The notes under the pieces are model-generated. The model was given only the letters and a program-made list of their open reading frames with translations, ran no database searches and was not told where the DNA came from. DNA of 64,000 bases, from assembly GCF_021431965.1 (NCBI RefSeq), contig NZ_CP090370.1:124001-188000 (forward strand). Reading direction: 5' to 3'. The translations under genes and the position numbers were made by a program. The DNA is from Erythrobacter sp. SDW2. Lineage in GTDB: Bacteria > Pseudomonadota > Alphaproteobacteria > Sphingomonadales > Sphingomonadaceae. Positions 7,979 to 18,023 of this stretch are shown piece after piece (the stretch's first letter is position 1; each line of letters starts with the position of its first letter).

Positions 7979-9135
7979 AAGATACATCCATGATACGCAG
8001 AAATCTGGCGATCCTCGTCGGTATCGTAATCGCGATCGGCGCGCTGACGCTGATCTTCTGGCCGACCGCCAAAGACGACGACCATACGGAGGAGGAAGCG
8101 GAGGCGGAGACACCCGAGGGGGTGGTCACACTGAGCGAGGAGCAGATCAGCGAGGCCGCGATACAGCTGACCGCCGTGCGGTCTGGCGCCGCTGTCGAGC
8201 TCGTCTTCCCGGCGACCGTCGCTGCAAGCCCCACCGCTTCCGCGCGGATCGACGCCCGTGCTTCTGGCGTCGTTCGCTCGGTGGGCAAGACGCTCGGCGA
8301 CTATGTGTCGCGCGGGGAAACCGTCGCCCGCATCGAAAGCGCGGACGCTGCGGCTCTCGCCTCGCAGCTCAGTGCCGCGCGTGCGCGGGTGGGCGAGCTG
8401 TCGGCCGCCTACGAACGCGAACGGCGGTTGTTCGAAGCAAACGTCACCGCCCGCCAGGACCTGGAAGCCGCGCAGGCCAATCTCAGCGTAGCGCGTTCGG
8501 AACTGCAACGGGCGCAGGCGGCAGTAGCAGCAGCCGGTGTCAGCGGTGATGGGCGATCGCTGGCAGTCACCTCTCCTCTGGCCGGCAGAATCACCGCGGC
8601 ACCCATTGTGCTCGGAGCCTTCGTGAACGCCGGCGAGGAGCTTTACAGCGTGGTCGATCCGAACGGGCTTCAGATCGAGGTGGCGCTCCCTTCCGCTGAA
8701 GCCTCCCGCATCCAGCCTGGTGACGAGGCCGTGCTGGTCGTCGGCGATGGCCGCGAAATTGGCGCCCGGGTGCGTTCGGTCACGCCTTCTCTCGATCCGG
8801 AAAGCCGCAGTGCCACTGCGGTCCTGTCGTTGTCGCGCGGTATTCCTGGCCTTCAGCCGGGCGCGTTTCTCCAGGCGCGGATCAGACCTTCGGGTGAGAT
8901 CGACCGCGACCGCATCGCGGTGCCGGAGGACGCTATCCAGGTGGTCGAGGGGCGCGATGTCGTTTTTGTCCGGACGAAGACCGGGTTCCAGGCCCGCGAG
9001 GTCCAAGTCGGAACTCGGTCTGCGGGCATGGTGACAATTCTCTCCGGCCTCCAGGAGGGATGGCGGATCGCTGTCGCCAACGCCTTCCTGCTCAAGGCCG
9101 AACTCGGGAAGGAGGGCGCCGAACATGGTCACTGA
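7975..9135 (+). CDS. czcB: CzcB-like periplasmic adaptor (HlyD/RND fusion)
   Basis: This 386-residue protein has one N-terminal membrane helix (about residues 9-27), an acidic linker (DDDHTEEEAEAE), a split biotinyl-lipoyl domain, a helical hairpin around residues 125-180 and beta-barrel domains. This is the order seen in CzcB adaptors. It joins CzcA in the inner membrane to CzcC in the outer membrane. It overlaps both neighbours by a few bases. The acidic/His stretch after the anchor could bind metal. Confidence 0.93.
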   Translation: MKDTSMIRRNLAILVGIVIAIGALTLIFWPTAKDDDHTEEEAEAETPEGVVTLSEEQISEAAIQLTAVRSGAAVELVFPATVAASPTASARIDARASGVVRSVGKTLGDYVSRGETVARIESADAAALASQLSAARARVGELSAAYERERRLFEANVTARQDLEAAQANLSVARSELQRAQAAVAAAGVSGDGRSLAVTSPLAGRITAAPIVLGAFVNAGEELYSVVDPNGLQIEVALPSAEASRIQPGDEAVLVVGDGREIGARVRSVTPSLDPESRSATAVLSLSRGIPGLQPGAFLQARIRPSGEIDRDRIAVPEDAIQVVEGRDVVFVRTKTGFQAREVQVGTRSAGMVTILSGLQEGWRIAVANAFLLKAELGKEGAEHGH

Positions 9136-12100
9136 GACACGGCCCACGCCCGAGGTGGGAAACCACACCGGTTCGGCCAGCCATCGCCACGGTTTGATCG
9201 GGGCTATCCTCGACATCGCCGTGCGGTTCCGCTGGGCGGTCATCGTCCTCACCGTCTTCGCCGCGATCTACGGCGCCATGAACCTTTTGCGCCTGCCGAT
9301 CGATGCGGTGCCGGACATCACCAACACGCAGGTGCAGATCAACACCAGCGCGCCCGCGCTCTCCCCGTCGCAGGTGGAGACGCAGGTGACATTCCCCATC
9401 GAGACCGGGCTTGCCGGGATCGAGGGGCTCGAGATGACCCGCTCGATCTCGCGCAACGGCTTCAGCCAGGTCACGGCGATCTTCGAAGAAGGCACCGATA
9501 TCTACTTCGCGCGCCAACAGGTGAACGAACGGCTCGCCCCGATCGGTGCCTCGCTGCCGGAAGGAGCGGAGCCCACGATGGGACCGATCTCGACGGGCCT
9601 GGGCGAAGTGCTCATGTATACGATCGAATACGAGTACCCGGGAGGTCGCGATGCGCCCAAGGGTGGTCGAACCGGCTGGCAGCCGGACGGGAGCTTCATC
9701 ACCGAACGCGGCGAGCGCCTCGACACCGAAGTCGCCAAGGCAGCCTATCTTCGCACGGTGCAGGACTGGGTCGTTGCACCGCTCATGCGCTCAATCGATG
9801 GCGTCGCAGGCGTGGACTCGATCGGTGGCTACGAGAAGCAGTTCCTGGTCCAGCCCGATCCCGCCCGGCTGACCGGCTACGGCCTGTCGTTCGACACCCT
9901 GATCGATGCTCTGGAAGCGGCGAACCTTGCTGAGGGCGCCAATTTCGTCGATCGCGCCGGAGAGGCTCTGCTCGTCCGCGTCGATGCGCGGCTTGGAGGC
10001 ACGCAAGATATCGAACAGGCGGTCGTCGCGACCCGCGAGGGCGTTCCGATCCGGATCGGAGATGTCGCCTCGGTTCGCATCGGCGGCGACCTCAGAACCG
10101 GTGCTGCCTCGCTCAATGGCGAGGAGGCGGTTGTGGGTACGGTCCTCATGCGCAGCGGCGAGAACAGCCGCACCGTGGCCGCCGCCTCGGCCGAACGACT
10201 GGAAGAAGTTCGCGCCTCGCTCCCTGCCGGAGTGGTCGCCGAAATCGTCTACAACCGCTCGTCGCTCGTCGATGCGACTATTGCAACCGTTGAAAAGAAC
10301 CTCGTCGAGGGCGCGCTCCTGGTTATCGCAGTCCTGTTCCTGATGCTCGGCAATATCCGGGCAGCGATCATCGCCGCATTGGTCATTCCGGTATCCATGC
10401 TGATGGCCGCCGTGGGAATGGACAGGCTTGGAGTGTCGGGCAATCTGATGAGCCTCGGGGCACTTGACTTCGGCCTCATCGTCGATGGCGCGGTCATCAT
10501 CGTCGAGAACAGCGTCGCGCGGCTCGCTGCGAGGCAGCACCACGAAGGCAGACTGCTCAGCCTCGGCGAGCGGCTGACCGAGACGCGGCTGGCGGCACAG
10601 GAGATGATCAGGCCGACCGTCTACGGCCAGGCGATCATCCTCTTGGTCTATGCGCCGCTTCTCACCTTCACTGGTGTCGAGGGCAAGACGTTCTCGCCCA
10701 TGGCCATCACGGTCATGCTGGCGCTCGCCTCCGCCTTCGTGCTGTCGCTGACCTTTGTCCCGGCGATGATCGCGGTGCTCCTCAATCGCAAGCTGACCGA
10801 GAAGGAGGTCAAGCCGGTCCGGATCGCGAAGGAACGCTATGGCCCGGCCCTGCGCCGTGCCATCGCACGCCCATGGCCGGTGATCGGAGCGGGTGCCGGG
10901 CTGTTTGCCGTAGCAGCTTTGATGTTTACCTTTCTCGGCAGCGAGTTCACGCCCCAGCTCGACGAGCGGGACATCGCGGTTCAGTCGCTGCGGATACCGT
11001 CGACCTCGCTCGAACGCTCGCTCGCCATGCAGAGACAGGTGGAGGACAAGCTCGAGGCCTTCCCACAAGTAGAACTGGTTTTCTCGCGCACCGGCACGGC
11101 CGAGGTCGCGAGCGATCCGATGCCGCCGAACGCGTCCGATGCCTACGTCATCCTGAAGCCGCGCGAGGAGTGGCCCGATCCCGACCTGTCGAAGGACGAA
11201 CTTGTCGCCGAGATGGAGGAATCGCTCAGCGGTCTGGTCGGCAACCTCTACGAGTTCAGCCAACCCATCGAACTGCGCTTCAACGAGCTGATCGCGGGTG
11301 TTCGCGGCGACGTGGCGGTCAAGCTCTACGGAGACGACCTCACGGCGCTGACCCGGTCAGCCGGAGAAGTGGCCGGGGTGCTTCGCGGCGTCGAGGGTGC
11401 TGCCGACGTCAAGGTCCAGCAGGTCACCGGCTTCCCCACGCTCGACATCGCCTTCGATCGACCGACGATTGCCCGCTATGGTCTGACCGTGGAGGAGGTC
11501 GCGCAGTCTGTGGCCATCGCGCTGGGCGGCCGCCCTGCGGGACTGGTGTTTGAGGGTGACCGCCGGTTCGATGTCGTCGTGCGGCTCGCCGATGCGACCC
11601 GGGACGATTTCGATCAGCTCGGCGCTCTTCCCATAGTGCTCGAAAACGGGGTCACCGTTCCCCTTCGCACGCTGGCGGATTTCCAGGTAGTCGACGGCCT
11701 CGCCGAGGTCCGGCGCGAGCAGGGTCGCCGGCTGGTGATCGTGTCGGCGAACGTGCGCGAGCGCGATCTCGGCTCGTTTGTCGAGGAGGCCCGGGCGGGC
11801 GTCTCCGAGAACGTCAATCTGCCGGCTGCCTCCTTCATCGAATGGGGCGGACAATACCAGAACCTCCAGGCCGCGCAGGCGAGGCTCGGGCTCGTCGTTC
11901 CGGTCTGCTTCGCGCTGGTCTTGCTGCTGCTGTTCATGGCGCTGGGCGGGTGGGTTCCGGCACTCGCGGTGTTCAGCGCGATACCGATGGCGCTGGCAGG
12001 CGGAGTGTTCGCGCTTGCCTTGCGGGGGATGCCGTTCTCGGTGTCCGCCGCGGTGGGCTTCATCGCTCTTTCGGGTGTCGCGGTGCTGAATGGCCTCGTG

Positions 12101-12460
12101 ATGATGACGGCAATCCGACAGCGCCTCGACAAGGGAATGTCGCTCGATGACGCGATCTGTGACGGTGCGCTGGCAAGACTGCGGCCAGTGCTGATGACTG
12201 CGCTGGTGGCTTCGCTCGGCTTCGTGCCCATGGCCATCGCGACTGGAACCGGCGCCGAAGTGCAGCGTCCGTTGGCTACGGTCGTGATCGGCGGATTGAT
12301 CACCGCGACCGCGCTTACGCTCTTCGTCCTTCCCGCCATTGCCAGGCTGGTGCTGCGGGAGAACGGTCAAGATGTCGGATGGCGAGAAAAATGGCGAGCG
12401 ATGCTCCGGCTCAACCTGACCCGCGATGAGCGCCGCGAATATCCCACTGGGGAGATCTGA
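9125..12460 (+). CDS. czcA: CzcA-like heavy-metal efflux RND pump
   Basis: This 1111-residue inner-membrane pump has two repeats of a large periplasmic loop and six-helix bundles, twelve membrane segments in all. The diagnostic motif DFGLIVDGAVIIVEN in segment 4 places it in the HME-RND family and fits the HME1-type signature of Co/Zn/Cd exporters rather than the Cu/Ag type. It uses the proton gradient to drive divalent cations out through CzcB and CzcC. Its likely regulators are the upstream sigma set or the MerR protein, neither shown directly. Confidence 0.95.
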   Translation: MVTETRPTPEVGNHTGSASHRHGLIGAILDIAVRFRWAVIVLTVFAAIYGAMNLLRLPIDAVPDITNTQVQINTSAPALSPSQVETQVTFPIETGLAGIEGLEMTRSISRNGFSQVTAIFEEGTDIYFARQQVNERLAPIGASLPEGAEPTMGPISTGLGEVLMYTIEYEYPGGRDAPKGGRTGWQPDGSFITERGERLDTEVAKAAYLRTVQDWVVAPLMRSIDGVAGVDSIGGYEKQFLVQPDPARLTGYGLSFDTLIDALEAANLAEGANFVDRAGEALLVRVDARLGGTQDIEQAVVATREGVPIRIGDVASVRIGGDLRTGAASLNGEEAVVGTVLMRSGENSRTVAAASAERLEEVRASLPAGVVAEIVYNRSSLVDATIATVEKNLVEGALLVIAVLFLMLGNIRAAIIAALVIPVSMLMAAVGMDRLGVSGNLMSLGALDFGLIVDGAVIIVENSVARLAARQHHEGRLLSLGERLTETRLAAQEMIRPTVYGQAIILLVYAPLLTFTGVEGKTFSPMAITVMLALASAFVLSLTFVPAMIAVLLNRKLTEKEVKPVRIAKERYGPALRRAIARPWPVIGAGAGLFAVAALMFTFLGSEFTPQLDERDIAVQSLRIPSTSLERSLAMQRQVEDKLEAFPQVELVFSRTGTAEVASDPMPPNASDAYVILKPREEWPDPDLSKDELVAEMEESLSGLVGNLYEFSQPIELRFNELIAGVRGDVAVKLYGDDLTALTRSAGEVAGVLRGVEGAADVKVQQVTGFPTLDIAFDRPTIARYGLTVEEVAQSVAIALGGRPAGLVFEGDRRFDVVVRLADATRDDFDQLGALPIVLENGVTVPLRTLADFQVVDGLAEVRREQGRRLVIVSANVRERDLGSFVEEARAGVSENVNLPAASFIEWGGQYQNLQAAQARLGLVVPVCFALVLLLLFMALGGWVPALAVFSAIPMALAGGVFALALRGMPFSVSAAVGFIALSGVAVLNGLVMMTAIRQRLDKGMSLDDAICDGALARLRPVLMTALVASLGFVPMAIATGTGAEVQRPLATVVIGGLITATALTLFVLPAIARLVLRENGQDVGWREKWRAMLRLNLTRDERREYPTGEI

Positions 12461-12464
12461 ATTT

Positions 12465-14432
12465 ATGGCTGACAATCACGATCACGCGCATGGGGCTGCC
12501 AAGCTTTTCGGCCTGCCCGTAGAGCTGGCCTTCGCACTCCTTTCCGGCATCACGCTGGCCGTGGGGTTCGCGGTGGAAAAGCTGGTGCCCGCCGCGCCGG
12601 ACTGGTTGCCTCTCGCAGGGTATGGTGCCGCCTACTTTTTCGGCGGACTGTTCACGCTGCGCGAAGCAGTCGAGAATGCGCTGGCGCGCCAGTTCAAGAT
12701 TGACTCGCTCATGCTCGTCGCGGCGGCGGGCGCGGCGATCCTGGGCGAGTTCGCGGAAGGTGCACTGCTGCTGTTCCTGTTCAGCCTGGGTCATGCGCTA
12801 GAAAGTTTCGCCATGGGCCGCGCGAAGCGCGCGATCGACGCGCTGGCCGAACTTGCACCCGAACGCGCGACCGTGCTGCGCGACGGATCGCCGGTCGATG
12901 TCGCAGTCGAGGAACTTGTCGTCGGCGACGTCGTGCTGGTCCGTCCCAACGAGCGCCTGCCTGCCGATGGTTTCATCATCAAGGGTCAGTCTGCCATCAA
13001 TCAGGCACCCGTGACCGGCGAGAGCATTCCGGTCGACAAACGTCCGGTTGAGGATCGTGCCGCAGCGCGCACGGCTGCCGGCGCCGTCGATGCCGTCTCG
13101 CGCGCCTTTGCCGGGACCATCAATGGCAGCGGCGCGCTGGAAATCGAGGTGACGCGTAAATCGAACGAAAGCACGCTCAGCAAGGTTGCCGCGCTGGTGG
13201 CTGCAGCGGAAACCGAACGCTCGCCCACCCAGCGGATGACCGACAAGTTTGAACGCGTATTTGTCCCTCTCGTGCTACTGCTGGTCGCGCTGTTGCTCTG
13301 TGCGCCGCTGGTGATCGACGAGCCTTTCAGCGAGAGTTTCTATCGTGCCATGGCCGTGCTGGTCGCGGCCAGTCCCTGTGCCCTGGCAATCGCCACGCCC
13401 AGTGCCGTGCTGTCCGGTGTAGCCCGCGCGGCACGTGGCGGCGTGCTGGTGAAAGGCGGCGCAGCGCTGGAAGACCTCGGCACGCTGAAGGCCATCGCCT
13501 TCGACAAGACCGGCACGCTCACCGAAGGTGAGCCGCGGATAACCGATGTGATCCCGGCCCCGGGCATTGATGAACGTGAGCTGCTGCAAGTCGCCGTGGC
13601 GGTCGAGGCGCTGAGCGACCATCCACTGGCGCAAGCGGTCGTTAGGGATGGCAAGGCGCGTCTGGACGCACCAGCGGATCGGAAAGCCGAGGGCCTGGAA
13701 AGCCTCACCGGACGCGGTGTGAAAGCCATGCTCGAAGGTGAGACGGCATGGATCGGCAAAGCGGAGATGTTCGGTGCGGATGGGCTCAAACCGCTCGGCA
13801 CACCGTCAGCCGACGCCATCGAGAAGCTGCGCGATAAGGGGCGCACGACCATGGCCGTGCGCTACGGCGGGCGCGATCTCGGCGTAATCGGGATGATGGA
13901 TACGCCGCGCGACGGCGCGCAGGAGACGCTAGCCGAACTTCGCAGGCTTGGCATTGAACGGATGCTCATGATCTCGGGCGATCACGCCAAGGTAGCCGAG
14001 GCGATCGCTGCCGAGGTGGGGCTGGACGAGGCGCGCGGCGACCTGATGCCCGAAGACAAGGTCGCGACTATCGAGGCGCTCAGCCAGGAAGCGAAGGTCG
14101 CCATGGTCGGCGACGGAGTGAATGATGCGCCCGCCATGGCGCGCGCCACAGTCGGCATTGCCATGGGCGCCGCCGGATCCGACGTCGCGCTTGAAACGGC
14201 GGACGTCGCCTTGATGGCGGATGATTTGCGCCATCTGCCCTTTGCCGTCGGCCTGTCTCGCAAATCGCGCAGCATCATCCGCCAGAACGTCTATGTCAGC
14301 CTGGGCGTAGTCGCTCTGCTGGTCCCTGCCACCATATTCGGCCTCGGGATCGGGCCCGCTGTCGTGATGCATGAAGGATCGACGCTTCTCGTCGTCTTCA
14401 ATGCGTTGCGACTTCTTCGCTACGATCCATAG
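12465..14432 (+). CDS. P1B-4 type metal-transporting ATPase (CzcP/CoaT-like)
   Basis: This 655-residue P-type ATPase has the core motifs TGES, DKTGTLTEG, SDHPLAQAV and GDGVNDAP. The membrane metal site reads SPC (near residue 303) rather than CPC, and the last helices carry HEGSTL. That pair defines the P1B-4 group, which exports Co, Zn or Cd. There is no N-terminal metal-binding domain, only a short His stretch (NHDHAHG), as is usual for this group. The gene starts 4 bp after czcA, so it belongs to the czc operon; CzcP of Cupriavidus plays a supporting role in zinc export in the same way. The ATG at 12465 is chosen over one at 12426 that would overlap czcA. Confidence 0.92.
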   Translation: MADNHDHAHGAAKLFGLPVELAFALLSGITLAVGFAVEKLVPAAPDWLPLAGYGAAYFFGGLFTLREAVENALARQFKIDSLMLVAAAGAAILGEFAEGALLLFLFSLGHALESFAMGRAKRAIDALAELAPERATVLRDGSPVDVAVEELVVGDVVLVRPNERLPADGFIIKGQSAINQAPVTGESIPVDKRPVEDRAAARTAAGAVDAVSRAFAGTINGSGALEIEVTRKSNESTLSKVAALVAAAETERSPTQRMTDKFERVFVPLVLLLVALLLCAPLVIDEPFSESFYRAMAVLVAASPCALAIATPSAVLSGVARAARGGVLVKGGAALEDLGTLKAIAFDKTGTLTEGEPRITDVIPAPGIDERELLQVAVAVEALSDHPLAQAVVRDGKARLDAPADRKAEGLESLTGRGVKAMLEGETAWIGKAEMFGADGLKPLGTPSADAIEKLRDKGRTTMAVRYGGRDLGVIGMMDTPRDGAQETLAELRRLGIERMLMISGDHAKVAEAIAAEVGLDEARGDLMPEDKVATIEALSQEAKVAMVGDGVNDAPAMARATVGIAMGAAGSDVALETADVALMADDLRHLPFAVGLSRKSRSIIRQNVYVSLGVVALLVPATIFGLGIGPAVVMHEGSTLLVVFNALRLLRYDP

Positions 14433-14988
14433 CTGAGCGTTTTTTGCGCTCCGGACAGGCCAGATTCCCCGCAAGCAAGCAGAGCCAGTGAGCGAGATGA
14501 AGGGCAAGATTGCGGCTACGCTCATCAATCTGACAACGTTGAATACCGCATTCGACCTGCCAGAGGAGGCGGTCCGGAATACCTGTGATTTCGGGCCATG
14601 CTGCCAAGTCCCCGGCGATTTCCATTGTCCTGCAACCAAATTCTTCCGCATGACTATCGCGCTGAGCCCGGTGAACCTTGCGGCAGCGCGAGCGCGGTCG
14701 AGTATGCAGAAATCGATTTTGGTGTCTGACATAATCCGGGTAACCCGGCCCATGTCGTAATCGGCTTGCATTAGACGCTGCATAAAACGCGACACGTACG
14801 ACCGGGCTGCACTCATCCGCTCATCAACGGTTAGATAGTCCCCGTCCCACGCGGACTGTCACTCACGTAAGCGGATGGGCTCTGCCCGAGCGAACGCTGC
14901 GGTCATCGATCCGTCAAGCAAACTGGTTGCATATACCGGCAAGCGCAGAGGCGCTCTGACGCAGATCAGGAAAATCTTGGTTCGACAA
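14433..14988. other. Gene-free spacer between czc and ars blocks
   Basis: Short overlapping frames occur on both strands but none has a plausible ribosome site, a recognisable domain or a consistent reading. A leftward frame runs from 14816 into the antisense of the ATPase, and another covers 14398-14625; they may be a decayed gene, but I cannot identify it. No promoter or terminator stands out apart from the ars operator at the end. Confidence 0.5.
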
Positions 14989-15006
14989 CAATCGAAATAT
15001 CGATTG
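14989..15006 (+). promoter_or_regulatory. arsR: ArsR operator and promoter of the ars operon
   Basis: An inverted repeat (CAATCGA, AATA, TCGATTG) overlaps a TTGACG -35 element at 15004-15009. A TATTTC -10-like element follows after 17 bp. A related half (ATTTCGATCAATC) lies at 15028-15040. The repeat sits about 50 bp before the arsR ATG, where ArsR autorepression would be expected. Confidence 0.65.
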
Positions 15007-15058
15007 ACGCGTTGCGTGCCACATCATATTTCGATCAATCTAGAAGGATCGACAAGTC

Positions 15059-15403
15059 ATGGTAGAAACGAGCGCTCAGGACTGGTCTGTCGATGCACTC
15101 GGCGCACTTGCCCACGAAACACGCCTGTCCGTTTTCCGGATGTTGGTAAAGGCGGGACCCGAGGGTTGCATTGCCGGCGCGATTGCCGAAAGGGCGGGCG
15201 TACCTCCCTCGACCATGTCGCATCACCTTGCGACCCTTGAGCGGGCGGGTCTGGTTCAGTCGGAACGTGAGAGCCGCCTCATTCACTACCGCGCAGACTT
15301 TGGCGGTATGCGCAAGCTGCTTGCTTTCCTGATGGAAGATTGTTGCCAAGGCGATCCGCTGGTCTGCGCCAACCTGTTCGAACTTAGCGCCTGCAAGCCC
15401 TGA
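15059..15403 (+). CDS. arsR: ArsR family arsenite-responsive repressor
   Basis: This 114-residue winged-helix repressor has the recognition region VPPSTMSHHLATLERAGLV. Cys95 and Cys96, with Cys103, form a C-terminal cluster like that of the Acidithiobacillus ArsR, which binds As(III) through C95, C96 and C102, rather than the CVC box of the E. coli protein. It is the first gene of the arsenic operon. Binding of arsenite would release it from the operator just upstream. The gap of 43 bp to the next gene contains no obvious terminator. Confidence 0.93.
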   Translation: MVETSAQDWSVDALGALAHETRLSVFRMLVKAGPEGCIAGAIAERAGVPPSTMSHHLATLERAGLVQSERESRLIHYRADFGGMRKLLAFLMEDCCQGDPLVCANLFELSACKP

Positions 15404-15446
15404 CTGCAGATCAGAGCTCACCTTCCCGAAACTGCGCGAGGCTTCC

Positions 15447-15965
15447 ATGTCCGACAAAATTTACAATGTCCTCTTCCTCTGCACGGGCAACTCCGCCCGC
15501 TCGATCCTGGGCGAAGCGTTGACGAACAAAATGGGCGGAGGTCGCTTCCGTGCCTACAGCGCGGGTAGCCAGCCCAAGGGCGACGTACACCCGATGTCGC
15601 TCGAAGAGCTCGATAGCTTCGGTTATCCGACCGAGGGCCTGCACTCGAAGAACTGGAACGAATTCACCAAGCCCGGCGCGCCCGAGTTCGATTTCATCTT
15701 CACCGTCTGCGACAACGCCGCGGGCGAGAGCTGTCCGGTATGGCCAGGCAAGCCGCTCACCGCGCATTGGGGCGTCGAGGATCCCGCCGCGGTCGAGGGC
15801 GATGGCCAGCGGCAGGCTTTCGTCGATGCGCTCAGCTATCTCAAACGCCGGATCGAACTCTTCCTTATGCTGCCGCTCCAGAGCATCGACGATATGGCAA
15901 TGCGCAGCAAGCTGGCCGCCATCGGCCGCCATGAAGGCGCGAGCGCCAAGGCCAAGGAATCCTGA
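15447..15965 (+). CDS. arsC: Arsenate reductase, phosphatase-like (Trx type)
   Basis: This 172-residue enzyme has the low-molecular-weight phosphatase loop CTGNSAR (Cys12, Arg18). Two more cysteines, Cys88 and Cys96, lie in VCDNAAGESCPVW and would resolve the disulfide relay. It reduces As(V) to As(III) for export by ArsB, usually with thioredoxin as electron donor. The tail beyond residue 140 is slightly longer than the core fold. It is followed without a gap by a second, unrelated arsenate reductase. Confidence 0.92.
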   Translation: MSDKIYNVLFLCTGNSARSILGEALTNKMGGGRFRAYSAGSQPKGDVHPMSLEELDSFGYPTEGLHSKNWNEFTKPGAPEFDFIFTVCDNAAGESCPVWPGKPLTAHWGVEDPAAVEGDGQRQAFVDALSYLKRRIELFLMLPLQSIDDMAMRSKLAAIGRHEGASAKAKES

Positions 15966-16394
15966 ATGACCACCGACATCGTCATCTATCACAATCCCGA
16001 GTGCGGCACTTCGCGCAATACGCTGGCGATGATCCGCAATGCCGGGATCGAGCCGCATGTCATCGAGTATCTGAAGACGCCGCCATCGCGCGCCATGCTC
16101 GAAAGCCTGATCGAGCGCGCCGGACTTCGTCCCAGGGAGCTGCTGCGCGAAAAGGGTACGCCTTATGCCGAGCTGGGACTGGGCGATGAGAGCCTGAGCG
16201 ATACAGCGCTGGTGGACGCGATGATGGAACACCCGATCCTCATCAACCGACCACTCGTCGTGTCGCCGCTCGGCGTCGGCCTTTGCCGTCCGTCCGAGGC
16301 GGTGCTCGACATTCTGCCAAACCCCCAACAGGGTGCCTTCACCAAGGAGGACGGCGAACAGGTCGTGGACGCGGCGGGCGAGCGTATCGCCTGA
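15966..16394 (+). CDS. arsC: Arsenate reductase, glutaredoxin type
   Basis: This 142-residue enzyme carries the [11 protein letters not shown] motif with catalytic Cys13, and the INRPLVV segment that holds a conserved Arg of the ArsC/Spx fold. It reduces arsenate using glutathione and glutaredoxin. It begins 1 base after the previous stop and ends inside the arsB start. Having both the Trx- and Grx-linked reductases in one operon gives two electron sources for the same reaction. Confidence 0.92.
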   Translation: MTTDIVIYHNPECGTSRNTLAMIRNAGIEPHVIEYLKTPPSRAMLESLIERAGLRPRELLREKGTPYAELGLGDESLSDTALVDAMMEHPILINRPLVVSPLGVGLCRPSEAVLDILPNPQQGAFTKEDGEQVVDAAGERIA

Positions 16395-17680
16395 TGCTGC
16401 TGGCGATCGCGATCTTCGTGGTCACCATCACGATGGTGATCTGGCAGCCGCGAGGACTCGGCATCGGGTGGAGCGCGATCGGCGGAGCGCTTCTGGCTCT
16501 TGCCACCGGCGTCATCTCGCTCGCCGACATTCCGGTTGTGTGGGACATTATCTGGAACGCCACCGGCGCCTTTGTTGCGGTGATCCTGATCAGCTTGATC
16601 CTCGACCGGGCGGGATTCTTCGAATGGGCTGCGCTGCATGTGGCGCGGTGGGGGCGCGGCGACGGTCGCTGGCTATTCGTGCTCGTGGTATTGCTGGGTG
16701 CGGGCGTTGCCGCGATCTTCGCCAATGATGGTGCGGCGCTGATCCTGACCCCGATCGTGATCGCGATGCTCCGGGCGCTGGGATACAACGCCAAGGCGAC
16801 GCTGGCTTTCGTCATGGCGGCGGGTTTCATCGCCGACACGTCGAGCCTGCCGCTGGTCGTGTCCAATCTCGTCAACATCGTGTCGGCCGATTTCTTCGAT
16901 ATCGGGTTCGGCGAGTATGCGCTGGTCATGGTGCCGGTCGATATGGCGGCTATTACCGCCACGCTGGCAGCGCTGCTGCTGTTCTTCCGCAAGGACATTC
17001 CGACCAGCTACGACGTCACCCAGCTGCGCGCTCCCGCAGAAGCGATCCATGACCGCGCGACCTTCTGCGCCGGCTTCGTTGTGCTTGCCCTGCTGCTGAT
17101 CGGGTTCTTCGTGCTCGATCCGCTCGGCGTGCCGATCAGCGCCGTCGCTGCCGTCGGTGCGCTGGCGCTCATCGCTATAGCTGCGCGCGGCCACGTCATT
17201 CCCACGGGCCAGGTCATCCGCGAAGCGCCCTGGCAGGTCGTGATCTTCTCGCTCGGCATGTATCTGGTCGTCTACGGCATGAGCAACGCGGGGCTTGCTA
17301 CCGCGATCGCCGGCCTTTTGGAGCGCTCTGCCGAGGGCGGCATATGGGGCGCGGCCTTCGGAACGGGGCTTCTATCCGCCGTGCTTTCCTCGGGCATGAA
17401 CAACATGCCGACCGTCCTCGTCGGCGCGCTATCGATCGATGCCACCAGTGCCACTGGCCCGGTTCGCGATGCCATGATCTACGCCAACGTCATCGGCTGC
17501 GACCTTGGGCCGAAGATCACCCCGATCGGATCGCTCGCGACCCTGCTCTGGCTGCATGTGCTGGGACAGAAGGGCGTGAAGATCGGCTGGGGCTATTACT
17601 TCCGCGTCGGCATCACGCTGACGACGCCGATCCTGCTGGTGACCCTGGCAGCGCTCGCCCTCCGATTGAGTCTCGCATGA
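16394..17680 (+). CDS. arsB: ArsB arsenite efflux permease
   Basis: This 428-residue inner-membrane protein has about twelve membrane segments. It has the ArsB/NhaD features [14 protein letters not shown] near residue 112 and a matching [14 protein letters not shown] in the second half, which suggest the usual inverted repeat. It exports arsenite or antimonite and works without an ArsA ATPase here, as none is present. The ATG at 16394 overlaps the arsC stop; a longer upstream frame would lie over arsC and is rejected. Confidence 0.95.
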   Translation: MLLAIAIFVVTITMVIWQPRGLGIGWSAIGGALLALATGVISLADIPVVWDIIWNATGAFVAVILISLILDRAGFFEWAALHVARWGRGDGRWLFVLVVLLGAGVAAIFANDGAALILTPIVIAMLRALGYNAKATLAFVMAAGFIADTSSLPLVVSNLVNIVSADFFDIGFGEYALVMVPVDMAAITATLAALLLFFRKDIPTSYDVTQLRAPAEAIHDRATFCAGFVVLALLLIGFFVLDPLGVPISAVAAVGALALIAIAARGHVIPTGQVIREAPWQVVIFSLGMYLVVYGMSNAGLATAIAGLLERSAEGGIWGAAFGTGLLSAVLSSGMNNMPTVLVGALSIDATSATGPVRDAMIYANVIGCDLGPKITPIGSLATLLWLHVLGQKGVKIGWGYYFRVGITLTTPILLVTLAALALRLSLA

Positions 17681-18000
17681 AACTGTTCCTCGTCTATCCG
17701 CTTGCGGCGCTGTTCGAAATCGCCGGTTGCTTCGCATTCTGGGCCTGGTGGCGGCTGGAGAAGAGCCCCTTGTGGCTGCTGCCCGGCATGGTGTCGCTGG
17801 CCCTGTTCGCATGGCTGCTAACTCTCGTTCCGACCGACGCCGCAGGTCGCGCCTTCGCAGCCTATGGCGGGGTCTATGTTGCCGCGTCGCTGCTGTGGCT
17901 GTGGATCGTCGAAGGCACCACGCCCGACCGGTGGGACTTCATCGGCGGCGCAGTCGTGCTCGCCGGCGCTGCCATCATCCTGTTCGGCCCGCGCGGCTGA
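17677..18000 (+). CDS. YnfA/UPF0060 family small membrane protein
   Basis: This 107-residue protein has four membrane helices and the family's [17 protein letters not shown] start region, with a closing [10 protein letters not shown]. YnfA-like proteins belong to the small multidrug resistance type of fold and often ride in arsenic operons, with an unsettled role. The start overlaps the arsB stop (ATGA). Confidence 0.88.
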   Translation: MKLFLVYPLAALFEIAGCFAFWAWWRLEKSPLWLLPGMVSLALFAWLLTLVPTDAAGRAFAAYGGVYVAASLLWLWIVEGTTPDRWDFIGGAVVLAGAAIILFGPRG

Positions 18001-18023
18001 CGACCCGAATTCGGAGAATTTCC

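Noticed and set aside
7720-9252. A long leftward frame antisense to czcC, czcB and the start of czcA
   Set aside because: It overlaps three well-supported genes, is rich in Arg and Ala with no domain, and is the expected third-position shadow in GC-rich DNA.
9791-11263. A long leftward frame antisense to czcA
   Set aside because: It is a shadow of the RND gene: no start signal, no domain, and it disappears outside the gene.
14435-14451. GAGCG-TTTTTTG-CGCTC hairpin after the ATPase as a terminator
   Set aside because: The stem is only five base pairs and the T-run is in the loop, not after the stem.
14398-14816. Leftward frames after the P1B-4 ATPase, possibly a broken gene
   Set aside because: The frames change along the stretch and run into the antisense of the ATPase, with no recognisable family. 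I list it only as unexplained spacer.
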